Assembly (NCBI GenBank): GCA_039029935.1
Contig: JBCCFC010000206.1
Location: forward strand, 1-13,853
Length of the DNA stretch: 13,853 nt
From: G039029935 sp039029935
GTDB lineage: Bacteria; Chloroflexota; Anaerolineae; Caldilineales; Caldilineaceae
Reading direction: 5' to 3'
The notes under the pieces were generated by a model. It saw nothing but the letters and a program-made list of their open reading frames with translations. It searched no databases and was not told where the DNA came from. The translations under genes were made by a program, and so were the position numbers. Within the stretch, counting starts at the first letter, position 1; each line of letters begins with the position of its first letter. Shown here in pieces: positions 7,194 through 13,853 of the stretch.

Positions 7194-8237
7194 ATGGCTC
7201 CCAATGCATCTATCAAAAAAGATGGACAGAACGCATCGCAACCAAAGAAAGAGATAACTGATTACGATAGCCCTTGGAAGGACATCCTGACCCATTACTT
7301 CAAAGAATTCATCCAATTCTTCTTCCCCAAAATCTATACTGAAATCGACTGGTCAAGAGGCTATCACTTCAAAGACAAAGAACTTCAACAGGCAACCAAA
7401 GATGCAACGTCAGGGCGACAGTATGCGGATAAACTTGTTCAAGTCTGGCGCAACGATGGCAGTGAACAATGGGTGCTGATTCACATTGAGATTCAGAGCC
7501 AGCATGAAACAAACTTTGCGCAACGCGTCTTCATCTACTATTATCGGTTCTATGACATTGCCCAAGTCCCCATTGCTTCGTTGGTCATCTTTGCCGATGA
7601 AAGTGGTTCATGGCAACCGAAACAATATGAAGCTGAGTTGTGGGATTGCAAAGTCACTTTTGAGCTCCCTAGCGTCAAACTGCATGGCTATCGTCAAAAG
7701 TGGCATGAACTGGAGCAAAGCAAGAATCCATTTGCAGTTGTCGTGATGGCACATTTAAAATCACAGGATACGCTAAAGGATGTGAATGCACGGCTGAATA
7801 CCAAAGTTTCATTAGTGCGAGAACTCTACAAGCGAGGATATACTAGAATTCAGGTCGCGCACCTCTTTAAATTTATCGATTGGGTGTTGCATTTGCCTAA
7901 ACTGGAGAAAGCGTTGTTTTGGCAGCAAGTGCAAGAGTTAGAGGAGGAAAAGCGTATGCAATATATTACCAGTATTGAAGAAATCGGATACGAGCGTGGG
8001 TTTGAAGAGGCGATTGAAAAAGCTCTACAGCAAGCCTTAGCACAGGGGCGTACATATGTCATGAACATCGTCCAATATCTATTGACACCGAACCAAGTAG
8101 AGTTGGATGAAATTGAAGAGCGGTTAGAACTCATTGAGTCCGAGGAAGAAATTGGAAACTTTGTAACTTTAGCCTTAGAGGCGGGCAAATCTGGCTTACA
8201 ACATTTCATGTCGCAATTGCCGCAAAAAGAAGAATAA
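7194..8237 (+). CDS. Rpn-family PD-(D/E)XK nuclease (recombination-promoting nuclease / YhgA-like)
   Basis: This 347-residue protein resembles the Rpn/YhgA-like family (formerly called putative transposase), DNA nucleases linked to RecA-independent recombination and, in recent work, to phage defence. The family opening is visible (SPWKDILTHYFKEFIQFFFP, 26-45), followed by the catalytic core: D79 in the YADKLVQVW strand and E99-I-Q101 in HIEIQSQ, the PD-(D/E)XK signature with Gln in the Lys place as is common here. A helical section follows, and after residue 255 a Glu-rich helical C-terminal part. ATG 7194 has GAAAGGA 9 nt upstream. An internal in-frame ATG at 7956 has a strong ribosome binding site. 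The gene lies 53 nt after the second ATPase and 23 nt before the TIM-barrel gene, so it could share their transcript. Such genes move often, so a link to the transporter is not implied. Confidence 0.85.
   Translation: MAPNASIKKDGQNASQPKKEITDYDSPWKDILTHYFKEFIQFFFPKIYTEIDWSRGYHFKDKELQQATKDATSGRQYADKLVQVWRNDGSEQWVLIHIEIQSQHETNFAQRVFIYYYRFYDIAQVPIASLVIFADESGSWQPKQYEAELWDCKVTFELPSVKLHGYRQKWHELEQSKNPFAVVVMAHLKSQDTLKDVNARLNTKVSLVRELYKRGYTRIQVAHLFKFIDWVLHLPKLEKALFWQQVQELEEEKRMQYITSIEEIGYERGFEEAIEKALQQALAQGRTYVMNIVQYLLTPNQVELDEIEERLELIESEEEIGNFVTLALEAGKSGLQHFMSQLPQKEE
7942..7958 (+). promoter_or_regulatory. Internal Shine-Dalgarno plus in-frame ATG inside the Rpn gene
   Basis: AGGAGG at 7942-7947 is a full consensus ribosome binding site, 8 nt ahead of ATG 7956-7958. 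The ATG is codon 255 of the Rpn frame and would start a 93-residue product made only of the C-terminal part. A short C-terminal isoform that counteracts the full-length nuclease has been reported for E. coli rpn genes. The purine run also encodes Glu-Glu-Glu-Lys, so chance remains possible. Confidence 0.5.
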
Positions 8238-8260
8238 TCATATACATAAAGGAGAAAACC

Positions 8261-9028
8261 ATGCGTTTAGCCATATCTAGCTGGACCGTTCACGGCGAAC
8301 TGAGCAACGGTCTTGATTTACTTGACTTTCCCAACGCTGCTGCCGAGCACGGTGTGCATACACTCGAAATCTGTCACTTTCACCTGCCCAGCACGGAAGA
8401 CACCTACCTATCACAGTTAAGCAGTGCCATCAACGATGCGGGCTGCGAGCTCTATAGTATCCTGATTGATGACGGCGATATTGCTTCTGCTGATGAGACC
8501 GAACGTGCCGAGAGCGTGGCCTTCAACAAACAATGGATTGAGGTGGCTGCAACGTTGGGGGCAGAACGGGTGCGTGTTGATGCGGGGTTACAGGACCCAA
8601 TACCCGAAGCAGTCAATCACAGTGCCGCAAGCATGGCTGAAATTGCCGCCTTTGCCGACTCACAGGGTATCATCGTTAGCACCGAGAATTGGCGTACCAC
8701 CAGTCGCGAACCAGGTCCTCTGCTGGAGATTATGCAAAAGAGCCAAGCACCGTTGGGGTTGTGTGTTGACTTTGGCAATGCCGAATACACCAAGACTGCC
8801 AACAAATATGAAACGATGTCCATGTTGTTGCCGCAGGCGACCTCGCTGCATGTCAAAGCACGCTATGGTGATGATGGCAGTATGGATACCACTGAGTTCA
8901 TCAAGTGCATGGACATGGTCGAGTCAGCGGGTTTCGATGGCCCCATAACGCTAATTTACAATGATCAGGATAATGAGTGGGCGCATGTGGATGAGTTGCG
9001 TGATGTGGTCTTGCCGTATGTACACTAA
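8261..9028 (+). CDS. Xylose isomerase-like TIM-barrel protein (sugar isomerase/epimerase or AP endonuclease 2 superfamily)
   Basis: At 255 residues this is a typical single-domain TIM barrel of the sugar phosphate isomerase/epimerase superfamily, which shares its fold with endonuclease IV. Alternating strands and helices run throughout, starting LAISSWTV. Metal-ligand positions normally found at strand ends are present as E142 (STENW), D170 (CVDFGN) and H197 (LHVKA). The usual fourth ligand, a Glu in the last strand near GPISIEY, is replaced by Ile232 (GPITLIYND), so the metal site may be altered or D235 may stand in. The start is clear, with AAAGGAG 6 nt before ATG. The next gene begins 2 nt after the stop. 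A soluble cytoplasmic enzyme acting on a small sugar or cyclitol is most likely; the substrate is unknown. Confidence 0.8.
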   Translation: MRLAISSWTVHGELSNGLDLLDFPNAAAEHGVHTLEICHFHLPSTEDTYLSQLSSAINDAGCELYSILIDDGDIASADETERAESVAFNKQWIEVAATLGAERVRVDAGLQDPIPEAVNHSAASMAEIAAFADSQGIIVSTENWRTTSREPGPLLEIMQKSQAPLGLCVDFGNAEYTKTANKYETMSMLLPQATSLHVKARYGDDGSMDTTEFIKCMDMVESAGFDGPITLIYNDQDNEWAHVDELRDVVLPYVH

Positions 9029-9030
9029 TC

Positions 9031-10827
9031 ATGATGAAACAAGAAATTCAATTATATGAAGGACTTAACGAGGCTATTTTTGTTGACCGCAACGATGATT
9101 TGGCCTATTTTTGGGACTGGGCAACAAACACGCCCCATTTCAAGGCAAACTCGATTGCGCTTATCGGGCGACGACGCACAGGCAAAACCGCCATTCTACA
9201 AAAACTCGTGAACCGCTTGTTTTATAAGCAGACGGATGTGATGCCCGTTTTTATCTCCTTTGCGCGTTATCTTCATCGCAAGACCCCAATTACGAGCTAT
9301 GATTTCGCCAGAGAATATATTCAGAGCTATGTTGTCAGCTATCTTGCATTTCGCTACCGTGACCCCTCTCTGATGGATAATGACTTACCGTTTGACACAT
9401 TACGTAAATATGCAGAAGAAAAAGAGGATGCGTTTGTCCTAGATTTGTTTGAACAGTATGACCTGGCCTTAAATGCACCGACACCATATGATGTTGTTCG
9501 TTTTGCGATTAATAAACCGAGTGGATTGGCACGAAGAAGCAATTTACCAACTGCTCTGATTGTCGATGAGTTTCAGGTGTTGACCAATGTGTATGATCCT
9601 GTTCAAGACGTGTATCAAGATATCACGGACAGTTTTCAGTACGCGGTAGAGTCGCGCTCTGCCCCCATGCTTGTCTCTGGGTCTGCCATATCGCTCCTAG
9701 TCAACCAAGCATTGGGTGGGATGTTATCTGGCCGATTTCATTACTGGTATCTGGAACCGATCCCCAAAGAGTATATTCATGATTTGGTCTTTCGTTTGAG
9801 AAAATATACAAACGATGGTGAAAACAGGGTAGAGGTTGACGAGCGGTTTGCTGAGGCGATGTGGCAGATGACGGGTGGCTATCCCTATAGTATTGACTGC
9901 CTGATGGATAGCCAATCACCAGACAGGGTTTTATATCCCGACTTGGATGCATTGAAAAAAGTTGTCATCTACGAGTTGACCGATCTGCGGGGACGATTAT
10001 ACCAGCATTATCATGAAGAGTTTGGGCGGTTTATCCACGAATTAAATGATGGAGACACGACACGTCGCGTTTTGTTGTGGGTCGCAAAGCATGCTGATGA
10101 ATTGTTGATGGCAAAGAATATTGCCAAAGACCTCAAGCTGGACCAGAGAGAAGTGGCTGTTTCTATGGAGAAATTACGCCAAGCCGATGTACTCACCAGA
10201 CAGGGATTGATATCCTATTACGGCCCCAGTGATCCTATGCTCTGTCGTTACATCGAATATCAACATAGCCTAGAATTTGATGACTTCACACCGGAAACCG
10301 TCCTCAAAAATTGGAAAGAAGAATATGATCAGGTTCGGGGTGATCTCAATCAGGCGTTGGGCGAGATTGGCGAACTCTATGCGCGCATGGTGATGCGTGG
10401 CTTTGAGGGGCAGACGATTGATGGAGCTGACTATTTTACACTGCCAAATAAAGTAACACTGCCCAAGTTCATGCGCATTGAACGACGCGGTGGCTTGGTT
10501 GTCGAAGGTGAGTCTGTCGAAATAGATGTTACGGGCGAATGGTTGTTGAATCGTGAGCCTCTTGCCAAAGGAGCGTGGCTAGTGGAGGCGAAATATACGC
10601 AAGAGCCAATCACCAAACCTGTTGTTGCGCATTTTCTGAAGCAATCCAAACAGGTTGAGGGACGTTTTGGCTATCAACAAGTGGTGCGTTGGTTCTTTTC
10701 ACGGAGTGGATTTACGGGACCAGCCGAGACGTTGATGAAGCAAGAAGGCGTGTTGTACAGCGACTGGAAACAGTTTCTGGCATTGGCACGGACGATGGGC
10801 TTTTTTGGGTTGCCCTCACGCAAGTAG
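9031..10827 (+). CDS. AAA+/STAND-type ATPase with winged helix and C-terminal PD-(D/E)XK-like domain (archaeal ATPase / DUF234-like)
   Basis: This 598-residue protein resembles the archaeal-type ATPase family with a DUF234-like tail. Residues about 15-300 form the ATPase: Walker A GRRRTGKT (46-53) and Walker B LIVDEFQVL (176-184). About 340-405 looks like a winged helix (RRVLLWVAKHADELLMAKNIAKDLKLDQREV), ending YYGPSDPMLCRYI. The C-terminal part has D499 (VEIDVTGEW) followed by E519-A-K521 (WLVEAKY), the D-(X)n-ExK pattern of PD-(D/E)XK nucleases. It is therefore probably an ATP-driven DNA-acting or defence-type protein; its actual role is unknown even in better studied relatives. ATG 9031 is followed directly by a second ATG at 9034. 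No Shine-Dalgarno is seen and the gap to the preceding stop is 2 nt, suggesting translational coupling. Confidence 0.8.
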   Translation: MMKQEIQLYEGLNEAIFVDRNDDLAYFWDWATNTPHFKANSIALIGRRRTGKTAILQKLVNRLFYKQTDVMPVFISFARYLHRKTPITSYDFAREYIQSYVVSYLAFRYRDPSLMDNDLPFDTLRKYAEEKEDAFVLDLFEQYDLALNAPTPYDVVRFAINKPSGLARRSNLPTALIVDEFQVLTNVYDPVQDVYQDITDSFQYAVESRSAPMLVSGSAISLLVNQALGGMLSGRFHYWYLEPIPKEYIHDLVFRLRKYTNDGENRVEVDERFAEAMWQMTGGYPYSIDCLMDSQSPDRVLYPDLDALKKVVIYELTDLRGRLYQHYHEEFGRFIHELNDGDTTRRVLLWVAKHADELLMAKNIAKDLKLDQREVAVSMEKLRQADVLTRQGLISYYGPSDPMLCRYIEYQHSLEFDDFTPETVLKNWKEEYDQVRGDLNQALGEIGELYARMVMRGFEGQTIDGADYFTLPNKVTLPKFMRIERRGGLVVEGESVEIDVTGEWLLNREPLAKGAWLVEAKYTQEPITKPVVAHFLKQSKQVEGRFGYQQVVRWFFSRSGFTGPAETLMKQEGVLYSDWKQFLALARTMGFFGLPSRK

Positions 10828-10953
10828 CATTTTGCCTATCGACAACCAACCCACGTCCACACACCTGTGCTGGCAAGTATCTCGGTGTTGTTGTTTATTG
10901 GTAATTATGTTGTTGGTATGCCCAACAGGGTTATTTGGATCGGAATAATAGCG

Positions 10954-11196
10954 ATGTTGACGATCAAATGCGCGGCTTGTAAATGTAAGCTCTGGAAGTA
11001 TGACAAGATTGGGCACGGCGAGGTGTTGCGCTGTCATAAAGTTCGTATGACTAGGTTGTACCAAGAGGATATTTTAGAACTGGCCGATGGCGAAAAGGTG
11101 AGTTGTCAGTGTGGCAGGGAAATTGGGATTGATAAGGGCAGCTATATCAAGATGATTGGGAAGGCGTTTGTGTATACGGGGACCAAACGGCATTAA
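10954..11196 (+). CDS. Small Cys-rich, probably zinc-binding protein
   Basis: An 80-residue frame starts MLTIKCAAC. It holds five Cys in zinc-ribbon-like spacing, C6-x2-C9-x-C11, then C27, then C51-x-C53-G, with charged, soluble sequence between. This start was chosen because the Cys motif sits right behind it. The same frame extends upstream to 10867 but that part is hydrophobic and unrelated in character. Only a weak GGA-type site precedes the ATG. It lies 126 nt after the AAA+ gene. I do not recognise a named family with certainty; similar small zinc-ribbon proteins occur in many genomes without a known function. It may bind nucleic acid or a protein partner. Confidence 0.55.
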   Translation: MLTIKCAACKCKLWKYDKIGHGEVLRCHKVRMTRLYQEDILELADGEKVSCQCGREIGIDKGSYIKMIGKAFVYTGTKRH

Positions 11197-11232
11197 AAAA
11201 CGTGGCTCTCAGAATGTTCACCCAAAGCTCGT

Positions 11233-11261
11233 TTGCACACTTCTATTCTGTGTGCTACACT
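11233..11261 (+). promoter_or_regulatory. Candidate sigma-70-type promoter of the GntR regulator gene
   Basis: TTGCAC (11233-11238) and TACACT (11256-11261) are separated by 17 bp, the ideal spacing, about 70 bp before the GntR start. The match to consensus is moderate (3 of 6 and 4 of 6), so the call rests mainly on spacing and on the palindromes overlapping it. Confidence 0.35.
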
Positions 11262-11274
11262 ACTGATATATCAG
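11250..11274. promoter_or_regulatory. Two adjacent palindromes, candidate GntR/FadR operator
   Basis: GTGT-GCT-ACAC (11250-11260) has the GT-N3-AC core and symmetry of FadR-subfamily operators (TNGTNNNACNA), with G and C at the outermost positions. It overlaps the candidate -10 box. Next to it, CTGATATATCAG (11263-11274) is a perfect 12-bp palindrome. The position just ahead of a FadR-type regulator gene fits autoregulation. This is inferred from symmetry only. Confidence 0.4.
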
Positions 11275-11332
11275 ATAGCAGTTGCCCTTAACCCAGAGTG
11301 AATAAGCCACAACAGAATGGAATGAAATCAAA

Positions 11333-12025
11333 TTGGATACAGATATATCACACGTATTAAAACGGGTCGACAAACCACAGTCGCTCAAGGGGTTGGCTTA
11401 CACAACTATTAAAGAAGCCATTCTTTCACTTAAATTGGCCCCAGGTCATTCGCTTTCAAATCGTGAACTGGCGGCACAGCTAGGGATCAGCGAAACACCC
11501 ATCCGTGATGCCCTGCAAGAATTGGAACGTGATGGGTTTGTACGGCGCATTCCTCAACGAGGGACATTTGTTACCGAAATTGATTTGAATGAAATTCGTG
11601 AGACTTTCCAAATTCGTGCGGTTTTGGAACAGTTGGCGGTGCAGTTGGCGGGTCCACAACTCGACTGGCCCCAGCTAGACACCCTGACCCATTTGCTGAC
11701 ACAGGCGGATGATGCGCTGGCACGGGGGGAATGGGAGGCATGTTCACAGCTAGGGATGCAATTCCATCAGGTGCTGATTCAAACCGCAGGTAGTCAAAAG
11801 TTGTTAACGCTGCTGGGTCAGCTCGATGATCACCTAAAGCGGTTTCGTCGGTTATCTGCCCTCATCAGTGGTCGTCTTGAAAAATCACAACAAGAGCATC
11901 ACCAAGTATTGAACGCATTACGTATGCACTCGTTTGATGAAGCAGGACAATCGATGCGACATCACCTTGAAAGTGTGCTAGCCGATATTGATATCCATCA
12001 ACAGGATGAACAAAACAAGAGTTAA
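11333..12025 (+). CDS. GntR-family transcriptional regulator, FadR subfamily (FCD domain)
   Basis: This 230-residue protein has the standard two-part form. A winged helix-turn-helix (about 17-84) contains LSNRELAAQLGISETPIRDALQELERDGFVRRIPQRGTFV-type sequence. An all-helical FCD ligand domain (about 88-222) has its usual metal-site His in place: H145 (QFHQV), H189/H190 (EHHQV) and H210/H211 (MRHHL). Such proteins are usually repressors released by small organic acids or amino-acid-related ligands. The start is TTG 11333, as no ATG is in frame with a sensible length. The ribosome site is weak. The next gene follows after 6 nt, and a solute-binding protein gene lies beyond, so it probably regulates that uptake system. 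The ligand is unknown. Confidence 0.92.
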   Translation: MDTDISHVLKRVDKPQSLKGLAYTTIKEAILSLKLAPGHSLSNRELAAQLGISETPIRDALQELERDGFVRRIPQRGTFVTEIDLNEIRETFQIRAVLEQLAVQLAGPQLDWPQLDTLTHLLTQADDALARGEWEACSQLGMQFHQVLIQTAGSQKLLTLLGQLDDHLKRFRRLSALISGRLEKSQQEHHQVLNALRMHSFDEAGQSMRHHLESVLADIDIHQQDEQNKS

Positions 12026-12031
12026 TCATAT

Positions 12032-12874
12032 ATGAAAACACTATCACAAATTGTAAACGAAAAGCCATTTGATGATTTTTCCGATTGGTGGCCGATGGGA
12101 TCGTCTTTTATGGCGTTTATGTCCAAAGCCATTGTCTCCGAGTGGACAGCGTTACCAACAGGCGATGCTGCACATACGCTGGCGACGGTGCAGACCTATG
12201 TCAATGAGTACATTCAAACAGTCTTCAAACGCGATGCGAATGCTTCGCTGACGAGTCAGTTTGTCAATGAACCTAGCACAAGCTCGTTTCTTTCCGGCGA
12301 ATTTGATGCGCTTTCCTATGCATTCTACCGCTCCGCCTTTGAACAGATGGCAGACAATATTGATGCCTATACAGATTCTTTGGAACGGGAGCGACGCCTC
12401 TTTACCAAACGTGTCGGCAAGACATTTTTTGGACAAGTTCATGAGCATGTCCAACTCAATCTGCCCGATCAGTTAGATACACAGGCCGACTTTGCTCAAT
12501 TGAAATCAGCGATTGGCACAACGGGTGCATTTCTTGCTGACCAAGGCTATCTACGTGACCATTTTGGCTTCCACTTTGATGTAGAAATTGAGCATATGGG
12601 CAATAACATTAGCCAAAGCGATGATGATTTCTTGGGCAATCTGCATAACAATGGCATCGCCCACGCGTTCTACGAAATGGGCTATCCTGTCATTCTGCCC
12701 TCCGCTGTCTATCTCTACCATACCATTGGCGAAGCCCAACATCACTCCTCACGTACAATCGAAGACCTTTTTGAATTGGTCGGCTATGAAGCGCGTGAAA
12801 CCGATGACTTCGACCCCATCGGCTACCCATCGGATATGGTGGTCGAACTCTGGGAGATTCGGAAGTTGGCATAA
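12032..12874 (+). CDS. Uncharacterised soluble protein with His-rich C-terminal third
   Basis: I do not recognise this 280-residue protein. It has no signal peptide or membrane span and looks largely helical in the first 150 residues. The C-terminal third is rich in His: H177, H181, H188, H205, H211, H230, H237 and H238, several in spacings that could bind metal (DHFGFHFDVEIEH, LHNNGIAH, EAQHH). Conserved-looking turns such as EMGYPVILPSAV and FDPIGYPSD suggest a folded enzyme-like domain. It starts 6 nt after the GntR gene with only a weak AAGAG site, so co-transcription with the regulator is likely. The solute-binding protein gene follows after 279 nt. It might process the substrate sensed or imported by its neighbours; that is inference from position alone. 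Confidence 0.7.
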   Translation: MKTLSQIVNEKPFDDFSDWWPMGSSFMAFMSKAIVSEWTALPTGDAAHTLATVQTYVNEYIQTVFKRDANASLTSQFVNEPSTSSFLSGEFDALSYAFYRSAFEQMADNIDAYTDSLERERRLFTKRVGKTFFGQVHEHVQLNLPDQLDTQADFAQLKSAIGTTGAFLADQGYLRDHFGFHFDVEIEHMGNNISQSDDDFLGNLHNNGIAHAFYEMGYPVILPSAVYLYHTIGEAQHHSSRTIEDLFELVGYEARETDDFDPIGYPSDMVVELWEIRKLA

Positions 12875-12940
12875 TCGTGTTAATTGCATTTGGGTAAATA
12901 CATTACCTGAGTGACAAAATAGATTGGGGGAAGAGTGGAA

Positions 12941-13141
12941 AGGTTGAAAGGTTGAAAAGTTGAAGGCTTGATGGATTGAATGAGTATAAGTAAATTTGTT
13001 GCCAAATAAAGTCTATTTAGAGTAAATGCACCCTATTCTGGACTAGCGACATGAACTTATAGATACTTTTTCAACCCTTCAACTCTTCAACCCTTCAACT
13101 CTTCAACCCTTCAACTCTTCAACCCTTCAACTTTTCAAAGG
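12941..13141. repeat. Octamer tandem repeat with inverted partner upstream of the solute-binding protein gene
   Basis: The 279-bp gap has no gene. From 13070 to 13141 run nine 8-bp units, alternating TTCAACCC and TTCAACTC, then TTCAACTT and TTCAAAGG. The last unit overlaps the ribosome binding site of the following gene. About 120 bp upstream, 12941-12966 carries the complementary type (AGGTTGAAAGGTTGAAAAG...). TTGAAAAGTTGAAGG at 12952-12966 is the perfect 15-bp complement of 13124-13138. The transcript could thus fold and hide the start site. GGTAA-N5-TTACC at 12893-12907 is a small operator-like palindrome in the same gap. Between the arms (12982-13069) I see only AT-rich DNA and no convincing promoter. 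Confidence 0.85.
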
Positions 13142-13153
13142 AGAAAATTGGAT

Positions 13154-13853
13154 ATGAAGCAAAAATATTCATTGATTGTTGCACTCATGCTCTGTCTCGT
13201 GCTGATGGCATCCGCGTGTGCGCCAGTGGCTGCACCTAGTGGTGATGCGGGTGGCAATGCCGCCGCGGAAGAGGCCAGTGATGCTGGTGGTGATGCCATC
13301 AAGATTGGTGTACTGACGCCATTGTCATCGCCTGGTGACACGGCTGCGGGGCAATTGGTGCAGCGCGGTGCTGAACTGGCGGCTGAGTATGTCAACACCG
13401 AGATGGGTGGCGTGTTGGGTGGCATGATGGTTGAGTTGGCAATTGAGGATGATCAGGGTACGCCCGAAGTGGGTGTAGCTGGTTATCGACGTTTGGCGAC
13501 CGAAGAAGGCGTTGTTGGCGTCATTGGGCAATATCACAGCTCTGTCAACTTGGCGGTCAACGAAGTGGCTAAGGAGATTGGTGTACCAGTCTTCTCAACA
13601 CAAGCATCGAACAAAGATGTCACGGCCAAGCAGTATCCAATCGCATTCCGTACCCATGCCATCGACCCAATCCGTGCTGAGTCATGGATTTCGTTCATCA
13701 ATGACAATGGCTTCACCAAAATCGCCATTATCTCAGAGGACACAGACTATGGCATTGGCTTGGTCGAGGAGATGGAAACACGCACGGCTGACACGGACAT
13801 CGAACTGAATGCCGTCGTCTTTAGTCGTGGTACAGTAGACATCACGCCGCAAC
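13154..13853 (+). CDS. Branched-chain amino acid-type ABC transporter substrate-binding lipoprotein, partial (LivJ/Peripla_BP_6)
   Basis: The frame is open to the right edge (233 codons seen), so the C-terminus is missing. It begins with a lipoprotein signal (MKQKYSLIVALMLCLVLMASAC, lipobox at Cys22) and a flexible Ala/Gly/Glu-rich linker (about 23-43). The type I periplasmic binding fold then starts with IKIGVLTPLSSPGDTAAG. Family landmarks follow: RGAELAAEYVN, the first-lobe stretch VVGVIGQYHSSVNLAVNEVAKEIGVPVFSTQASN, and FRTHAIDPIRAESWISF before IAIISEDTDYGIGLVEEM. It would capture a substrate outside the membrane for a LivHMGF-type importer, probably encoded to the right. ATG 13154 has AAAGGAG 10 nt upstream. 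TTG 13148 is in frame and closer to that site, which is a possible alternative. The exact ligand (amino acid, amide, urea) cannot be told. Confidence 0.9.
   Translation, partial: MKQKYSLIVALMLCLVLMASACAPVAAPSGDAGGNAAAEEASDAGGDAIKIGVLTPLSSPGDTAAGQLVQRGAELAAEYVNTEMGGVLGGMMVELAIEDDQGTPEVGVAGYRRLATEEGVVGVIGQYHSSVNLAVNEVAKEIGVPVFSTQASNKDVTAKQYPIAFRTHAIDPIRAESWISFINDNGFTKIAIISEDTDYGIGLVEEMETRTADTDIELNAVVFSRGTVDITPQ

Noticed and set aside
7194..8237. Calling the Rpn-like gene an active transposon
   Set aside because: Despite the old transposase label for this family, no terminal inverted repeats or target duplication flank the gene here; it is a nuclease-fold protein.
10867..10953. Upstream extension of the small Cys-rich protein (29 extra residues)
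   Set aside because: The extension is hydrophobic with no Cys and no ribosome binding site. The Cys motif begins right after the ATG at 10954, so the shorter form is preferred.
12999..13027. Promoter TTGCCA plus a hexamer 17 bp downstream before the solute-binding protein gene
   Set aside because: The downstream hexamer (GTAAAT) matches -10 consensus in only 3 of 6 positions, too weak in AT-rich DNA.
13070..13141. CRISPR array
   Set aside because: Units are 8 bp, contiguous and without spacers; this is a simple tandem repeat.

Overview
The window looks like a chromosomal segment of a Chloroflexota bacterium (Anaerolineae/Caldilinea-like). This is inferred from family resemblance, with no marker gene present: an HlyD-type lipoprotein beside a large FtsX-type permease and two separate ABC ATPases, a LivJ-type lipoprotein with an Ala/Gly/Glu-rich linker after its Cys, intermediate base composition, and repeat arrays in the intergenic gaps. 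Every complete gene found is on the + strand.

Layout. (1) Positions 290-7140 hold an ABC transporter locus: a periplasmic adaptor lipoprotein, a FtsX/MacB-like permease, and two ABC ATPases. The permease is split by an in-frame TAG at 1874-1876. The ATPases carry unusual extensions: an AbrB-like domain plus charged tail on the first, and a Pro/Ala/Glu-rich leader of about 165 residues on the second. A 101-bp MITE-like element with a 6-bp target duplication sits between permease and ATPase genes. (2) Positions 7194-11196 are an accessory block: an Rpn-family PD-(D/E)XK nuclease with a strong internal in-frame start site, a TIM-barrel isomerase/AP-endonuclease-like protein, an AAA+ ATPase with a C-terminal PD-(D/E)XK-like domain, and a small Cys-rich protein. 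(3) Positions 11333-13853 hold a GntR/FadR-type regulator, an unrecognised His-rich protein and the start of a branched-chain-amino-acid-type solute-binding lipoprotein that runs off the right edge.

Working together. The adaptor, permease and ATPases would form a MacAB/Lol-like machine acting on lipophilic or envelope substrates, if the permease is still made. The regulator probably controls the uptake genes to its right. The accessory block is tightly spaced (23 nt, then 2 nt) and may be co-transcribed, but its joint role is unknown.

The observations most worth following are the gene-within-gene start in the Rpn gene, the amber codon in the permease, the MITE-like insertion, the AbrB-like domain fused to an ABC ATPase, and inverted repeat arrays in three intergenic gaps.
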